15,021 bases of DNA from JANLQX01 sp043775075 (GCA_043775075.1 JAYVSS010000053.1:1-15021), one strand, 5' to 3'. Shown: positions 1 through 8,121, numbered from the stretch's first letter. Numbers and translations: made by a program. The notes: generated by a model from the letters alone, not told the origin.

Positions 1-32
1 CCCCACACGCCTCCCCCGTCAATTCCCCCCAA

Positions 33-141
33 CCCACCTCGACTCACTGGGCGCCCACCTCATCTCGACTCGCGCCCACCTCAGCCTCGGGGCCGAAGAA
101 ATCGTGCCCAACCGACCGAGGTGGGTGCGAATTCGGTCGAG
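33..141. repeat. Short direct and inverted repeats of a CCCACCTC core
   Basis: The octamer CCCACCTC occurs at 33-40, 54-61 and 75-82, exactly 21 bases apart each time. The neighbouring motif CGACTC occurs at 40-45 and 66-71. The reverse complement GAGGTGGG appears at 118-125. With flanks, 71-82 pairs with 118-129 at 11 of 12 bases, leaving a 35-base loop. The stretch has no convincing reading frame. It could be a degenerate tandem repeat, a protein-binding array, or a weak stem-loop at the end of a gene to the left. The repeats are seen directly; their function is unknown. Confidence 0.5.
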
Positions 142-150
142 ATTAAGTAA

Positions 151-446
151 CTGAATCATCTTTCCGGGGCCGTTGATGAGCACGGAAAGCAGCTTTCCGA
201 GGAAAAGACGTTCTTTCTGAATGCCTTCGACCCCACGCACGGAAAATGTATCGACGACGGCCTTTCCCGCCAGCGCTGCCCGTTCTAGCTTCAGGTGAGC
301 CTCTACGAGGATGGCAACGACCCGGCCGTCTGGCGCGACAAGTGCCAGCCGGGCGAGTTTGTTCGCAACAACGTCGTCGCCGCCAGCGTTCTCGAGACGC
401 AATTCTCTTCCGGCCCCCGTGTAGGGGCCTACGATGGGAACCACCG
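151..446 (+). pseudogene. Decayed gene remnant with an in-frame amber stop
   Basis: The frame starting at 151 follows a TAA at 148-150 and is interrupted by TAG at 286-288. It then continues in the same frame into the tRNA gene, where it meets TGA at 454-456. By hand count over about 80 codons, G+C is about 64% at codon position 1, 41% at position 2 and 78% at position 3, the usual pattern of a real high-GC gene in this frame and strand. The residues on both sides of the TAG look like one hydrophilic protein with scattered cysteines (for example DPTHGKCIDDG before it and WRDKCQPGEFVRNN after it). No ATG, GTG or TTG lies in frame before the TAG. I do not recognise the family. The simplest reading is a gene that lost its 5' end and took a nonsense mutation. 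The part after the TAG, from GTG 295, could alternatively be a short expressed peptide. Confidence 0.45.
430..435 (+). promoter_or_regulatory. Candidate -10 box for the tRNA-Ser gene
   Basis: TACGAT fits the actinobacterial -10 pattern TANNNT. It would place transcription start near 442, five bases before the tRNA. There is no good -35 hexamer at the usual distance, so this rests on one short match and its position. Confidence 0.25.
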
Positions 447-533
447 GGAAGGGTGACAGAGCGGCCGAATGTAGCAGTCTTGAAAACTGCCGGGTTAGTA
501 GCCCCGCGGGTTCAAATCCCGCCCCTTCCGCCA
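447..533 (+). tRNA. tRNA-Ser (anticodon UGA)
   Basis: The acceptor arms GGAAGGG (447-453) and CCCTTCC (523-529) pair fully and are followed by discriminator G530 and an encoded CCA (531-533). The anticodon stem GCAGT/ACTGC (474-478, 486-490) encloses the loop CTTGAAA with anticodon TGA at 481-483, which reads UCA serine codons. The T arm is GCGGG-TTCAAAT-CCCGC (506-522). The long variable arm (491-505) makes it a class II tRNA, as expected for serine. The gene overlaps the tail of the decayed frame upstream and is followed after nine bases by a hairpin. Confidence 0.96.
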
Positions 534-541
534 CCACACGA

Positions 542-567
542 GGCCGTCGTCCGAGCTGGCGACGGCC
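542..567. terminator. Hairpin between the tRNA gene and the convergent gene
   Basis: GGCCGTCG (542-549) and CGACGGCC (560-567) form a perfect 8-bp GC-rich stem with a 10-base loop. It lies between the 3' end of the tRNA and the 3' end of the minus-strand gene that stops at 579. The position suits a two-way terminator or a processing stem. There is no T-tract on either side, so it is not a textbook intrinsic terminator. Confidence 0.45.
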
Positions 568-578
568 ATGCTGTTGGC

Positions 579-1190
579 CTACCCCACGCGCTCCCACGTG
601 CTGAGCCAGGCGAGCAATCGGTTCACATCGGTGGCCGTCGTCTCCACGTGAATGCCCAGTTCTGCTCCGCTTTCTCGATCAATCCACTCCACGAACAACC
701 CGCCCGCGGGGTTCGTCGCCACGCAACCCTCGCCACGTCCCACCGCCACCGCCGACCAGTCAATAACTGACTGTTTTTGGCACACCCGGAGTTCCGACGA
801 CACGCTGACATCGAGATGCCCCGTGCCCAACGCTCCGGCGTGTCCGATGGCGTACGTAAAGACCACGAGACCCGCCGTATCCTCGGCCCGAAACGCCGCC
901 GGTTGTCGGAGTTGGGGATCGGTGGACGGCTCGCTAGGCACGAGTCCGTGCGCACCAGTACGTTGCAACGCATCGCTCAGTTCTTGGCGCTGCGGCCCGG
1001 ACAGCACGCCTGGACGCAGGACCGTCGATTGCACGAGGACACTCACCGCAGGCAGTCCGGTCGTCGACCGTGGCCCGGTCGACGATGCGCACGATCGACC
1101 CAACGCAATGATGACTATGGCCGGAAGAGTGATCCACCCGAGGGCCAGCCGGCGCACCCACCGGGCCGATCCGTTCGTTGGCGCAGCCAT
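579..1190 (-). CDS. Membrane-anchored protein of unknown function
   Basis: This 203-residue protein starts at ATG 1190. A positively charged N-terminus is followed by one hydrophobic segment at about residues 15-33. The remaining 170 residues then most likely lie outside the membrane. That part alternates short hydrophobic strands (for example AGLVVFTYAIG) with polar turns and contains few cysteines, which suggests a small compact exported domain. I do not recognise a family or any catalytic motif. The gene is divergent from the MgtE-like gene and shares with it a 145-base intergenic region. It converges on the tRNA across the hairpin. Longer open frames on other strands through this region lack a plausible N-terminus or composition, so this frame is preferred. 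It is confidently a gene; its role is unknown. Confidence 0.75.
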   Translation of the reverse strand: MAAPTNGSARWVRRLALGWITLPAIVIIALGRSCASSTGPRSTTGLPAVSVLVQSTVLRPGVLSGPQRQELSDALQRTGAHGLVPSEPSTDPQLRQPAAFRAEDTAGLVVFTYAIGHAGALGTGHLDVSVSSELRVCQKQSVIDWSAVAVGRGEGCVATNPAGGLFVEWIDRESGAELGIHVETTATDVNRLLAWLSTWERVG

Positions 1191-1323
1191 CTATCGAGAC
1201 TTTCATACCCGGCGCAGCATCTACGGCGAACCTGCGGAGACTTTGCGCCGACACCCATCTGAAGTGCTGGCGGAACGGCACCAACGCTGAGCAATAGGCT
1301 CCAAAGCAACACGATCCGGCGAC

Positions 1324-1329
1324 TAGGTT
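1324..1329 (+). promoter_or_regulatory. Candidate -10 box, possibly for leaderless transcription
   Basis: TAGGTT fits the TANNNT pattern. Its last base is seven bases before the GTG at 1336, so transcription would begin at or next to the start codon, giving a leaderless mRNA of the kind common in actinobacteria. The start also lacks a clear Shine-Dalgarno sequence, which agrees. No -35 element is evident. Confidence 0.3.
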
Positions 1330-1335
1330 CGGTGC

Positions 1336-2541
1336 GTGAACGGCGCGCCCGTCTTTGTCTCCCGCTTGATCGGGCTGGAGGTCCTCACCAGCGATGGCGC
1401 GCCCGTCGGTCGGCTCGTGGACGCCGTGCTCGGCTACCCCGGCTCCGATGCTCCGCCTCCCGTTCTGGGCCTCGTGGCGTTGGTCCAGCGCCGCCAAATC
1501 TTCGTCAACGCCAACCGCATCGCCGAAATTGACGGGGGCGGTGTTCGCCTACATTCGGGAACCGTCGACCTCCGTCGATTCAAGCTGAGACATGGCGAGA
1601 AGCTCGTGGCCGGAGACATTCTCGATCGCAAGCTCGGTCGCGAGCTCATCAATGATGTTGCGCTTCGGCCTTCGCCAAATGGTACGCGCGCTTGGGAAGT
1701 GTCGGGAGTGTCGTTGTCTGCCGCTGGAGTCCTGCGGCGTCGGCGGACCGGGCGTCTCGTCGGTTGGGACGTGCTGCGAGAGTTCTTCGGTGGCGTGAAC
1801 CTGGTGACCCAGCAGGTCTCCGAGTTGCGAGAAATGCACCCGGCCGACGCCGCGACCCAGATCGCCTCGCTCGGCGAGACGGAGCGAAATGCGGTAGCCG
1901 ACGCCATGAACGACGAGGACCTTGCCGACCTTTTGGTGGAACTTCCTGAAGACGAAGCCGCGGCCCTGATTAGGCATCTAGACAGCGAGCGCGCCGCGGA
2001 TGTGTTGGAGGAGATGGACATCGACGACGCCGTGGACGTGCTCGCCGAACTCGAGCCAGCGAAGCGCGAAGAGGTTCTCAACGACATGGACCCCGAGGAG
2101 TCGGAGGAGATGCGTCGCTTACTCGCGTACCTTCCCGACACCGCTGGCGGTCTTATGAATCCCGACCCGCTGATCTTTGCGGCGGACGCCACCGTGGCCG
2201 AAGCGCTCGCCCGAATTCGCAATCCCGACCTCCCGGCGGCAGAAGCCGCACATGTGTTCGTTTGTGAGGCGCCGCTGGAAACTCCCACCGGCCGATACCT
2301 CGGGCCGGTCGGTTACCAGCGATTATTGCGTGAGCCACCGTCGACCCCCCTCGGCCGCTGTCTCGACGCTCAGCCGGAGTTCGTCCTGCCCGACCTGGCG
2401 ACGGCGGAAATCGCCCGTCGGCTGGCTTCGTACGACGTGGTCGCCGTTCCCGTGTGCGACGCCCAGAGCCGTCTCCTCGGAGCGGTCTCGGTGGACGACG
2501 TGCTCGATCACGTGCTCCCGAGGGGCTGGCGGCGGCGATGA
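1336..2541 (+). CDS. PRC-barrel / MgtE N-domain / CBS-domain protein
   Basis: This 401-residue soluble protein begins with GTG. Residues about 6-85 resemble a PRC-barrel (VSRLIGLEVLTSDGAPVGRL), and a second short PRC-like piece sits near 138-152. Residues about 155-265 match the MgtE N-terminal superhelical domain, with repeated acidic helices such as DLLVELPEDEAAALI and the phrase LPDTAGGLMNPD that leads into the CBS region. Residues about 265-400 form a weak CBS pair. MgtE magnesium channels carry the same N and CBS domains as their cytosolic Mg2+ sensor, but here the membrane pore is absent. The stop overlaps the start of the DUF1003 gene by ATGA, so the two are translationally coupled. 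A role in sensing divalent cations or adenine nucleotides for the membrane partner is inference. Similar gene pairs occur in mycobacteria. Confidence 0.9.
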   Translation: MNGAPVFVSRLIGLEVLTSDGAPVGRLVDAVLGYPGSDAPPPVLGLVALVQRRQIFVNANRIAEIDGGGVRLHSGTVDLRRFKLRHGEKLVAGDILDRKLGRELINDVALRPSPNGTRAWEVSGVSLSAAGVLRRRRTGRLVGWDVLREFFGGVNLVTQQVSELREMHPADAATQIASLGETERNAVADAMNDEDLADLLVELPEDEAAALIRHLDSERAADVLEEMDIDDAVDVLAELEPAKREEVLNDMDPEESEEMRRLLAYLPDTAGGLMNPDPLIFAADATVAEALARIRNPDLPAAEAAHVFVCEAPLETPTGRYLGPVGYQRLLREPPSTPLGRCLDAQPEFVLPDLATAEIARRLASYDVVAVPVCDAQSRLLGAVSVDDVLDHVLPRGWRRR

Positions 2542-3101
2542 GCCGGGCCAAGTCCGGGCGTGTGGCGCGCAGCGAAGGTCCGGGCCGCTTCGGCCGCCGA
2601 GCCCCGCTCGACCTTTCCCAGCCGCGCCGTCGAGGCCTGCGCCTTGGTGTGCACTACGACCCGGAAGCCTTCGGCCGATTCTCCGAAGGTATCGCCCGCT
2701 TCATCGGTACCGCCCGATTCTTGGTCTACCAAAGCGGCGTCATTGCCGCCTGGATCGTCTGGAACTCGATCGCTCCCACCCGGCTGAAGTTCGACCCCTA
2801 CGGTCGTGGGCTCCTGCTCCTCACGCTGATCCTGTCGCTCCAGGCGGCATATGCGGCCCCGCTCATTCTCCTGGCCCAAAATCGTCAGGCCGAGCGCGAT
2901 CGGATCGGCACCGAACGCGATCGCGATACGTCGCTGCGCACTCAGGCCGACACGGAGTTCCTCGCCCGCGAACTGGCGTCGATTCGGCTCTCCTTGGCCG
3001 ACGTGGTCACGAGCGACGAGCTCGACAAGGCCATCGACCGTGCCGTCGAGCGCGCAGTGGTCCGCTACGCCGAGATTCGCAACAACCAAAGCGGCCACTG
3101 A
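2538..3101 (+). CDS. DUF1003 membrane protein
   Basis: The chosen start is ATG 2538, which overlaps the previous stop codon by four bases and gives 187 residues; the open frame extends further upstream but has no support. A basic N-terminal tail of about 50 residues precedes the typical DUF1003 core: an amphipathic segment (RFSEGIARFIGTARFLVYQ), a first membrane helix at about 70-88, the conserved WNSIAP...FDPYGRGLLLLTLILSL stretch and a second helix near 98-118. A charged, probably coiled tail (QNRQAERDRIGTERDRD) follows on the cytoplasmic side. The biochemical function of DUF1003 is not established. Coupling to a soluble MgtE-like protein suggests a two-part membrane complex, possibly in ion homeostasis; that is inference. 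Confidence 0.9.
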   Translation: MSRAKSGRVARSEGPGRFGRRAPLDLSQPRRRGLRLGVHYDPEAFGRFSEGIARFIGTARFLVYQSGVIAAWIVWNSIAPTRLKFDPYGRGLLLLTLILSLQAAYAAPLILLAQNRQAERDRIGTERDRDTSLRTQADTEFLARELASIRLSLADVVTSDELDKAIDRAVERAVVRYAEIRNNQSGH

Positions 3102-3203
3102 ACCGATTCGTTTCGACGGCGCAGCGCTGCCGGGAGATGTTGGCCGAGGTCGTGAAGGCGTTGCTTTGCTTCGGCCGGTAGCGCGGCCTACGGTCGGTGA
3201 GCC

Positions 3204-4763
3204 ATGACCGTGCTTTCCACCCGACTTGACTCGCGTTCGGCCGAGTTCAAAGCCAATGCCGCGGCCATGCAGGAGCTGCTGAACGAAGTGCTCGTGCAAC
3301 AGCATCAGGCGACGATTGCCGGGGGCGAGACGTACATCGAACGCCACCGCTCTCGCGGAAAGATGTTGGTACGCGAACGTATCGAATTGCTCGTGGACCC
3401 GGACACACCGCTCCTCGAACTCCATGGCTTGGCGGCCTGGGGGACGGGCGATCCGGTCGGCGCGGGCATTGTCAATGCCATCGGCATCGTGCGCGGCGTC
3501 GAGTGTCTGATCAACGGCACCGATATGACCGTGAAGGGCGGGGCGTCGAATCCATCATCGGTGCAGAAGAGTCTGCGGGGAATGGAAATCGCTCTCGCCA
3601 ATCGTTTGCCGTACATTACGCTGACCGAATCTGCCGGGGCCGATCTGCCCCGTCAGGCCGACATCTTCGTGCCCGGTGGGGCGTCGTTCAAAAACCTCAC
3701 GCGTATGAGTGCGGCGGGTATCCCGACCATTTCGTTGGTCTTCGGACCGTCCACCGCCGGGGGGGCGTACACGCCAGGAATGAGCGACTACGTGGTCATG
3801 GTGAAGGACCGGGCCAAGGTGTTCCTGGGCGGACCTCCGTTGGTAAAGATGGCCATCAACGAGGACGCCGACGAAGAAGAACTCGGCGGCGCCGACATGC
3901 ACGCTCGAGTCAGCGGCCTGGCGGACTATCTGGCGGTCGACGAACTTGATGCCATCCGTATCGGTCGAGACATCGTTGGCCACCTCAACTGGCGCAAGGC
4001 CGGACCGGGGCCGAGCATGCCCGCCGATGCTCCGCTCTTCGATCCAGCTGAGCTCCTCGGTGCGGCCCCCGCTGATGTGCGCAAGCCGATTGACGTCCGA
4101 GAAATAGTCGCTCGCATCGTGGACGGATCGCGATTCGAAGAATTTAAGCCCACGTACGGAACGCAACTCGTGACTGGGTGGACGTCAGTCTGTGGATTCC
4201 CGATCGGAATACTGGCGAACAACGGCATCCTGTTCTCGGAAGAATCACAGAAAGGGGCGCAGTTCATCCAGCTGTGCAATCGCACCGACACACCACTTCT
4301 GTTTATTCAAAACATCACTGGCTTCATGGTCGGCACGCGATACGAACAGGGCGGAATCATTAAAGACGGGGCCAAGCTGATCAATGCCGTGTCGAACTCA
4401 ACGGTGCCGCATCTCACCCTCATGGTGGGGGCGTCCTACGGAGCGGGGAACTACGGCATGAGTGGCAAGGCGTACGACCCGCGATTCATTTTCACCTGGC
4501 CGAATCACCGCATTGCTGTGATGGGTCCGAAGCAACTTGCCGGGGTGATGAACATCATCACCAAGGGCCGCGATCCGGATGGCGTTGCGGCGTTGGAGAA
4601 ACAGGTTGAGCACGAGTCCACGGCTCTGTACGCCACGGGCCGCATCTGGGACGACGGGATCATTGACCCTCGTGAGACCCGCACAGTTCTCGGTATTGCC
4701 CTGTCCGCCGTCCACACCAACGAAGTCAAGGGCACGTCGTCTTTCGGCGTGTTCAGAATGTAG
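3204..4763 (+). CDS. accD2: Acyl-CoA carboxylase carboxyltransferase (beta) subunit, AccD2-like
   Basis: This 519-residue protein has the length and order of biotin-dependent carboxyltransferase beta subunits, which move the carboxyl group from biotin to an acyl-CoA. The N half contains RHRSRGKMLVRERIELLVDP and the first crotonase-fold oxyanion motif (AGGAYTPGMSDY, near residues 185-194). The C half contains LVTGWTSVCGFPIGILANNG, RYEQGGIIKDGAKLINAVSN and the second oxyanion motif ASYGAGNYGM (410-419). The protein ends GTSSFGVFRM, which from memory is nearly the ending of mycobacterial AccD2, and other stretches match AccD2 better than AccD1 or methylcrotonyl-CoA carboxylase. The substrate of AccD2 is not firmly known. 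The biotinylated partner starts eight bases downstream. The gene symbol is given by resemblance. Confidence 0.93.
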   Translation: MTVLSTRLDSRSAEFKANAAAMQELLNEVLVQQHQATIAGGETYIERHRSRGKMLVRERIELLVDPDTPLLELHGLAAWGTGDPVGAGIVNAIGIVRGVECLINGTDMTVKGGASNPSSVQKSLRGMEIALANRLPYITLTESAGADLPRQADIFVPGGASFKNLTRMSAAGIPTISLVFGPSTAGGAYTPGMSDYVVMVKDRAKVFLGGPPLVKMAINEDADEEELGGADMHARVSGLADYLAVDELDAIRIGRDIVGHLNWRKAGPGPSMPADAPLFDPAELLGAAPADVRKPIDVREIVARIVDGSRFEEFKPTYGTQLVTGWTSVCGFPIGILANNGILFSEESQKGAQFIQLCNRTDTPLLFIQNITGFMVGTRYEQGGIIKDGAKLINAVSNSTVPHLTLMVGASYGAGNYGMSGKAYDPRFIFTWPNHRIAVMGPKQLAGVMNIITKGRDPDGVAALEKQVEHESTALYATGRIWDDGIIDPRETRTVLGIALSAVHTNEVKGTSSFGVFRM

Positions 4764-4771
4764 GTGTACAG

Positions 4772-6793
4772 ATGATTAGCAAACTTCTTGTCGCCAATCG
4801 CGGTGAGATTGCGTCGCGGATTTTTCGTACATGTCGCCTTATGGGCATCGGGACGGTAGCCGTTTACGCGGACCCCGACGCCACGCTGCCCTTCGTGCGA
4901 GAAGCCGACGCCGCTGTCGCGCTCGGTGGGTCGACCTCAGGCGAAAGCTATTTGATGGTGGAAAAGATCCTTGATGCCGCCCGTCGAACTGGTGCCGACG
5001 CAGTGCATCCCGGCTTCGGCTTTCTCTCCGAGAACGCGGCGTTCGCCTCGGCCGTTATCGACGCCGGGTTCACGTGGGTGGGACCGACCCCGGCGAACAT
5101 CACGGCCATGGGAACCAAGGTCGAGGCCAAGGCATTGGCCGCGGCCGCCGGGGTGCCGGTCCTACCCTCTGGGGTCGCTGTCGGTGATGACGTGTCGGCT
5201 TGGCGTGAGGTCGCCGCCACGGTCGGCTATCCCGTTTTGGTCAAGGCATCCTCGGGTGGCGGCGGGCGCGGCATGCGTATTGTTACGCGCGCAGAGGATC
5301 TCGCCGAAGCTGTCATCGGAGCACGACGCGAGGCGGCGGCCAGCTTCGGAGACTCGACCGTGTTCCTTGAGCGCTATCTCGCCGCCCCCCGGCACATTGA
5401 ATTCCAGGTCTTCGGCGACACCCAGGGCAACGTGATTCACCTGGGCGAACGTGAATGCTCGATCCAACGACGGCACCAGAAGATTGTGGAAGAAGCCCCC
5501 TCACCAGTACTCGGCGCCGTCATGCGCGAGACGATGGCCAAGGCGAGCGTCGGCCTGGCCCGGGCCATTGGCTATGTAGGTGCCGGAACCGTGGAGTTCC
5601 TCTACGACGACGCATCCGGAATGCCCGAGTTCTACTTTCTCGAAATGAACACCCGGCTGCAGGTGGAACATCCCGTGACGGAGTGCGTGACGGGGTTCGA
5701 CCTCGTGCGGTGGCAAATCGATGTGGCCAACGGCCTCCCCCTGCCGGTTCGACAAGAAGACGTAACCACGAACGGTCACGCCATCGAGGTCCGCCTGTAT
5801 GCCGAAGCTCCGTCCGAAGACTTCCTTCCCACTTTTGGTCATCTGTACACGTATGAACTGTCAGACATGGTGGCGGACGTGCGCTTCGAACACGGGGTCG
5901 AGACTGGCTCCGAGGTCACCACGTTCTTTGATCCCATGCTGGCCAAGGTCATCGGCCATGCGCCCACTCGCAGTGAAGCCGCCGCCCGTCTGCGTCGCGC
6001 TCTCGCCGGCATGGCCATTCATGGGGTCACGGTCAATCGTGATTACCTCGTGGACGTGTTGCGCGACCCGGACTTTCTGGCCGGAGCAACCACCACCCGC
6101 TTCGTTGAGGATCACTTCCCCCGGCCGGGGTCGTCGCTTTCAGAAGCGGACCAACAGGGCCACCTCATAGCGATGACTCTCGTTCGATCGATCCGGTCGC
6201 GTCGTACAGACATGCTGTGGTCGTTCGCCAGGTCGGGGTGGCGCAATATGGGACAACAAGCGCAGAGCATTGCCTTCGAGGCCAGCGCCAGCACACGCGA
6301 CCGTCACGATGTTACGTACGCATGGCAATCAGATACACAGGCGACGGTGTATTCAGACGGCCGAGCGTGGCCAACGCGAGTGCTGGCGTGCACGACGGTC
6401 GACGAAGCCATCGACCGCATCACCGTCGAAATAGACGGCCTGACCGTGACCATACGTGTACATAGTATCGGCGAGCGCTCGTGGTGTAACTCGCCCGCCG
6501 GACAGACCGCATGGACGAAACTTCCCCGCTTTCCGCCGACGAAAATTCCCGCCGCGTCCGGCGGACCGATTGCCCCCGTGCCCGGCCGCATTGTGGCCGT
6601 GCCCGTCACTGTCGGTCAGGCAGTGGCCGCCGGCGAAACGTTGGTCGTCATGGAAGCGATGAAGATGGAGCACAAAATCCAGGCGTCAGCGGCAGGTGTA
6701 ATCCTTGAAGTCCGGTGCGCGGTCGGCGATCAGGTGGATGCTAAGCAACTTCTTGTTATGCTTGGCGAGCATCCCGCCCGCCCCGTCGCATAG
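4772..6793 (+). CDS. accA2: Biotin carboxylase / biotin carrier (alpha) subunit, AccA2-like
   Basis: This 673-residue fusion uses ATP and bicarbonate to carboxylate its own biotin and supplies the beta subunit encoded just upstream. Residues 1-110 are the biotin carboxylase N domain (LLVANRGEIASRIFRTCR). The ATP-grasp region holds the glycine-rich loop KASSGGGGRGMRI starting at K158 and the catalytic stretch EMNTRLQVEHPVTE starting at E291. The carboxylase C domain runs to about 450. A less conserved linker domain follows, and the biotinyl domain occupies about 590-665, with the biotin-accepting lysine at 631 in EAMKMEH. The spacer after the beta subunit is eight bases and AGGTG acts as a likely ribosome binding site, so the two form an operon. 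No other fatty-acid enzyme gene is linked on this strand. Confidence 0.95.
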   Translation: MISKLLVANRGEIASRIFRTCRLMGIGTVAVYADPDATLPFVREADAAVALGGSTSGESYLMVEKILDAARRTGADAVHPGFGFLSENAAFASAVIDAGFTWVGPTPANITAMGTKVEAKALAAAAGVPVLPSGVAVGDDVSAWREVAATVGYPVLVKASSGGGGRGMRIVTRAEDLAEAVIGARREAAASFGDSTVFLERYLAAPRHIEFQVFGDTQGNVIHLGERECSIQRRHQKIVEEAPSPVLGAVMRETMAKASVGLARAIGYVGAGTVEFLYDDASGMPEFYFLEMNTRLQVEHPVTECVTGFDLVRWQIDVANGLPLPVRQEDVTTNGHAIEVRLYAEAPSEDFLPTFGHLYTYELSDMVADVRFEHGVETGSEVTTFFDPMLAKVIGHAPTRSEAAARLRRALAGMAIHGVTVNRDYLVDVLRDPDFLAGATTTRFVEDHFPRPGSSLSEADQQGHLIAMTLVRSIRSRRTDMLWSFARSGWRNMGQQAQSIAFEASASTRDRHDVTYAWQSDTQATVYSDGRAWPTRVLACTTVDEAIDRITVEIDGLTVTIRVHSIGERSWCNSPAGQTAWTKLPRFPPTKIPAASGGPIAPVPGRIVAVPVTVGQAVAAGETLVVMEAMKMEHKIQASAAGVILEVRCAVGDQVDAKQLLVMLGEHPARPVA

Positions 6794-6837
6794 AGCTGAC
6801 GTCGCCGATCCTGTGGCCTCGTGGACCGCTCTGAGCA

Positions 6838-8103
6838 CTACACCTCGAACGGCAGGTGCTTGATGCCGTTGATGAACGACGACAGCAGTCGGTCCGGGGC
6901 CGCCGTGGCCCGGATGTTCGGCACCCGGGTGAACAGTTCTTTCCACATCACGCCGATTTCGCGTCGAGCCAGGTGGGCCCCCAGGCAAAAATGGGGCCCG
7001 GGGCCACCAAAGCCAAGATGGGCGTTCGGGGCGCGGGTGACATCGAACGTGTACGGGTCGGTGAACACGTCTTCGTCCCTGTTCGCCGACCAGTAGTACA
7101 GGATGAACTTGGCGCCCTCTTCGTAGGCCACGCCACGCAGCGTTCCGGCATGGGTGGCAGTCCGGCGCATCCACACCACGGGGGCGGCCATACGCACAAT
7201 TTCCTCCACTGCGCCCGGCATCCGAGCGTCAAGATCGGCCATCACCAAGGCCTTCTGATCGGGGTTCTCGGTGAAGAAGTTCAGGCCGTGGGCAATGGCA
7301 TTGCGAGTGGTTTCGTTGCCGGCGACCACGAGGAGGATGAAGAACGAGCCGAGTTCCTGATCGGTCAACCGCTCACCGTCGACTTCAGTGTTCACCAGCG
7401 CGCTGGTGAGGTCATTGGTCGGATTCTCCCGGCGGGCGGCGCCGAGATCGGACACGAGTTTGTGCAGGTCGCCACCCGCGGTCACGAGAGCATTGATCAC
7501 ATAATCGGGATCGCCCTGCGCCACATACTCCTCGTCGGCGGCGCCGAGAATAATGTTGGAGCGCGAGAACACCGTGTCGTATTCGGCCTCCGGGATGCCC
7601 ATCATGTCGCAGATAACTTTCAGCGGGAGGCGGGCCGCCACGTCGGTCACAAAGTCTCCGCCGCCCTTGGCGATCACTTCGTCGACGATTTCACGAGCGG
7701 CGATGGCCACCTGGTCCTCAATCGATTTGAGCATCCGCGGAGTGAAGGCCGCCGACACGATCCTGCGCAGACGGGCATGGCGCGGATCGTCCATGTTGAT
7801 CATGGAGCCGAAGAAGTCGTTCATGAAATCGGGGAGATCGGTAATCGACGTGGCTCCCTTACCCGAGCAGAACTGCTCGGCATTCTTCGAGATCTCGACG
7901 ATGTCGTCGTATTTCGTGACGGCGAAGTATCCCGGGCCAACAGGAATCAACTCACTCTGGATTTCCGGCTCGGCATAAAACGGAAGCGGCTGTTCAGTAC
8001 GCAGCCGATGGAACGCACCCTCCCGCTCGGCCAGCGGCCGGGCCCAAAACTCAAGATCAGACAGGTTGATTTGATCAACGGTGAGGACGTCCTGGAAGTT
8101 CAT
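6838..8103 (-). CDS. Cytochrome P450, CYP124/125/142-like
   Basis: The preferred start is ATG 8103, giving 421 residues and the N-terminus MNFQDVLTVDQINLSD; an ATG at 8142 adds 13 residues unlike the family. The I-helix holds AGNETTRN with the acid-alcohol pair E264-T265, the K-helix ExxR is in EEIVRM near residue 305, and the heme loop is GFGGPGPHFCLGAHLARRE with the heme-ligand cysteine at 373. The FGGxGxHxCxG spacing and the ending NGIKHLPFEV are typical of the CYP124/125/142 group. These enzymes hydroxylate methyl-branched lipids and steroid side chains at the terminal carbon. The protein is soluble and needs external electrons. The ferredoxin gene that starts 80 bases away on the other strand is the obvious partner. 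The exact substrate cannot be told from the sequence. Confidence 0.93.
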   Translation of the reverse strand: MNFQDVLTVDQINLSDLEFWARPLAEREGAFHRLRTEQPLPFYAEPEIQSELIPVGPGYFAVTKYDDIVEISKNAEQFCSGKGATSITDLPDFMNDFFGSMINMDDPRHARLRRIVSAAFTPRMLKSIEDQVAIAAREIVDEVIAKGGGDFVTDVAARLPLKVICDMMGIPEAEYDTVFSRSNIILGAADEEYVAQGDPDYVINALVTAGGDLHKLVSDLGAARRENPTNDLTSALVNTEVDGERLTDQELGSFFILLVVAGNETTRNAIAHGLNFFTENPDQKALVMADLDARMPGAVEEIVRMAAPVVWMRRTATHAGTLRGVAYEEGAKFILYYWSANRDEDVFTDPYTFDVTRAPNAHLGFGGPGPHFCLGAHLARREIGVMWKELFTRVPNIRATAAPDRLLSSFINGIKHLPFEV

Positions 8104-8121
8104 TGGGGCCCACGTTAGGGA

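Noticed and set aside
33..129. The repeats as a CRISPR array
   Set aside because: The repeat units are about 8 bases with 13-base gaps, far too short, and there are no cas genes.
286..288. The in-frame TAG as a recoded pyrrolysine codon, suggested by the methylamine theme
   Set aside because: There is no start codon in the first part, no similarity to a methylamine methyltransferase, and no Pyl genes or other recoded amber codons in the window.
19..597. A 192-residue minus-strand open frame across the left end
   Set aside because: It is antisense to the tRNA gene, and codon-position G+C favours the plus-strand frame: its own third positions would be only about 64% G+C while its first positions would be about 78%.
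3204..6793. Calling the carboxylase a methylcrotonyl-CoA carboxylase
   Set aside because: The beta subunit matches AccD2 signature stretches and its C-terminal ending better than AccD1/MCC, and no leucine catabolism genes are present nearby.
6856..8118. A 420-residue plus-strand open frame opposite the P450
   Set aside because: It is the antisense shadow of a P450 with all its motifs intact and has no recognisable protein features.
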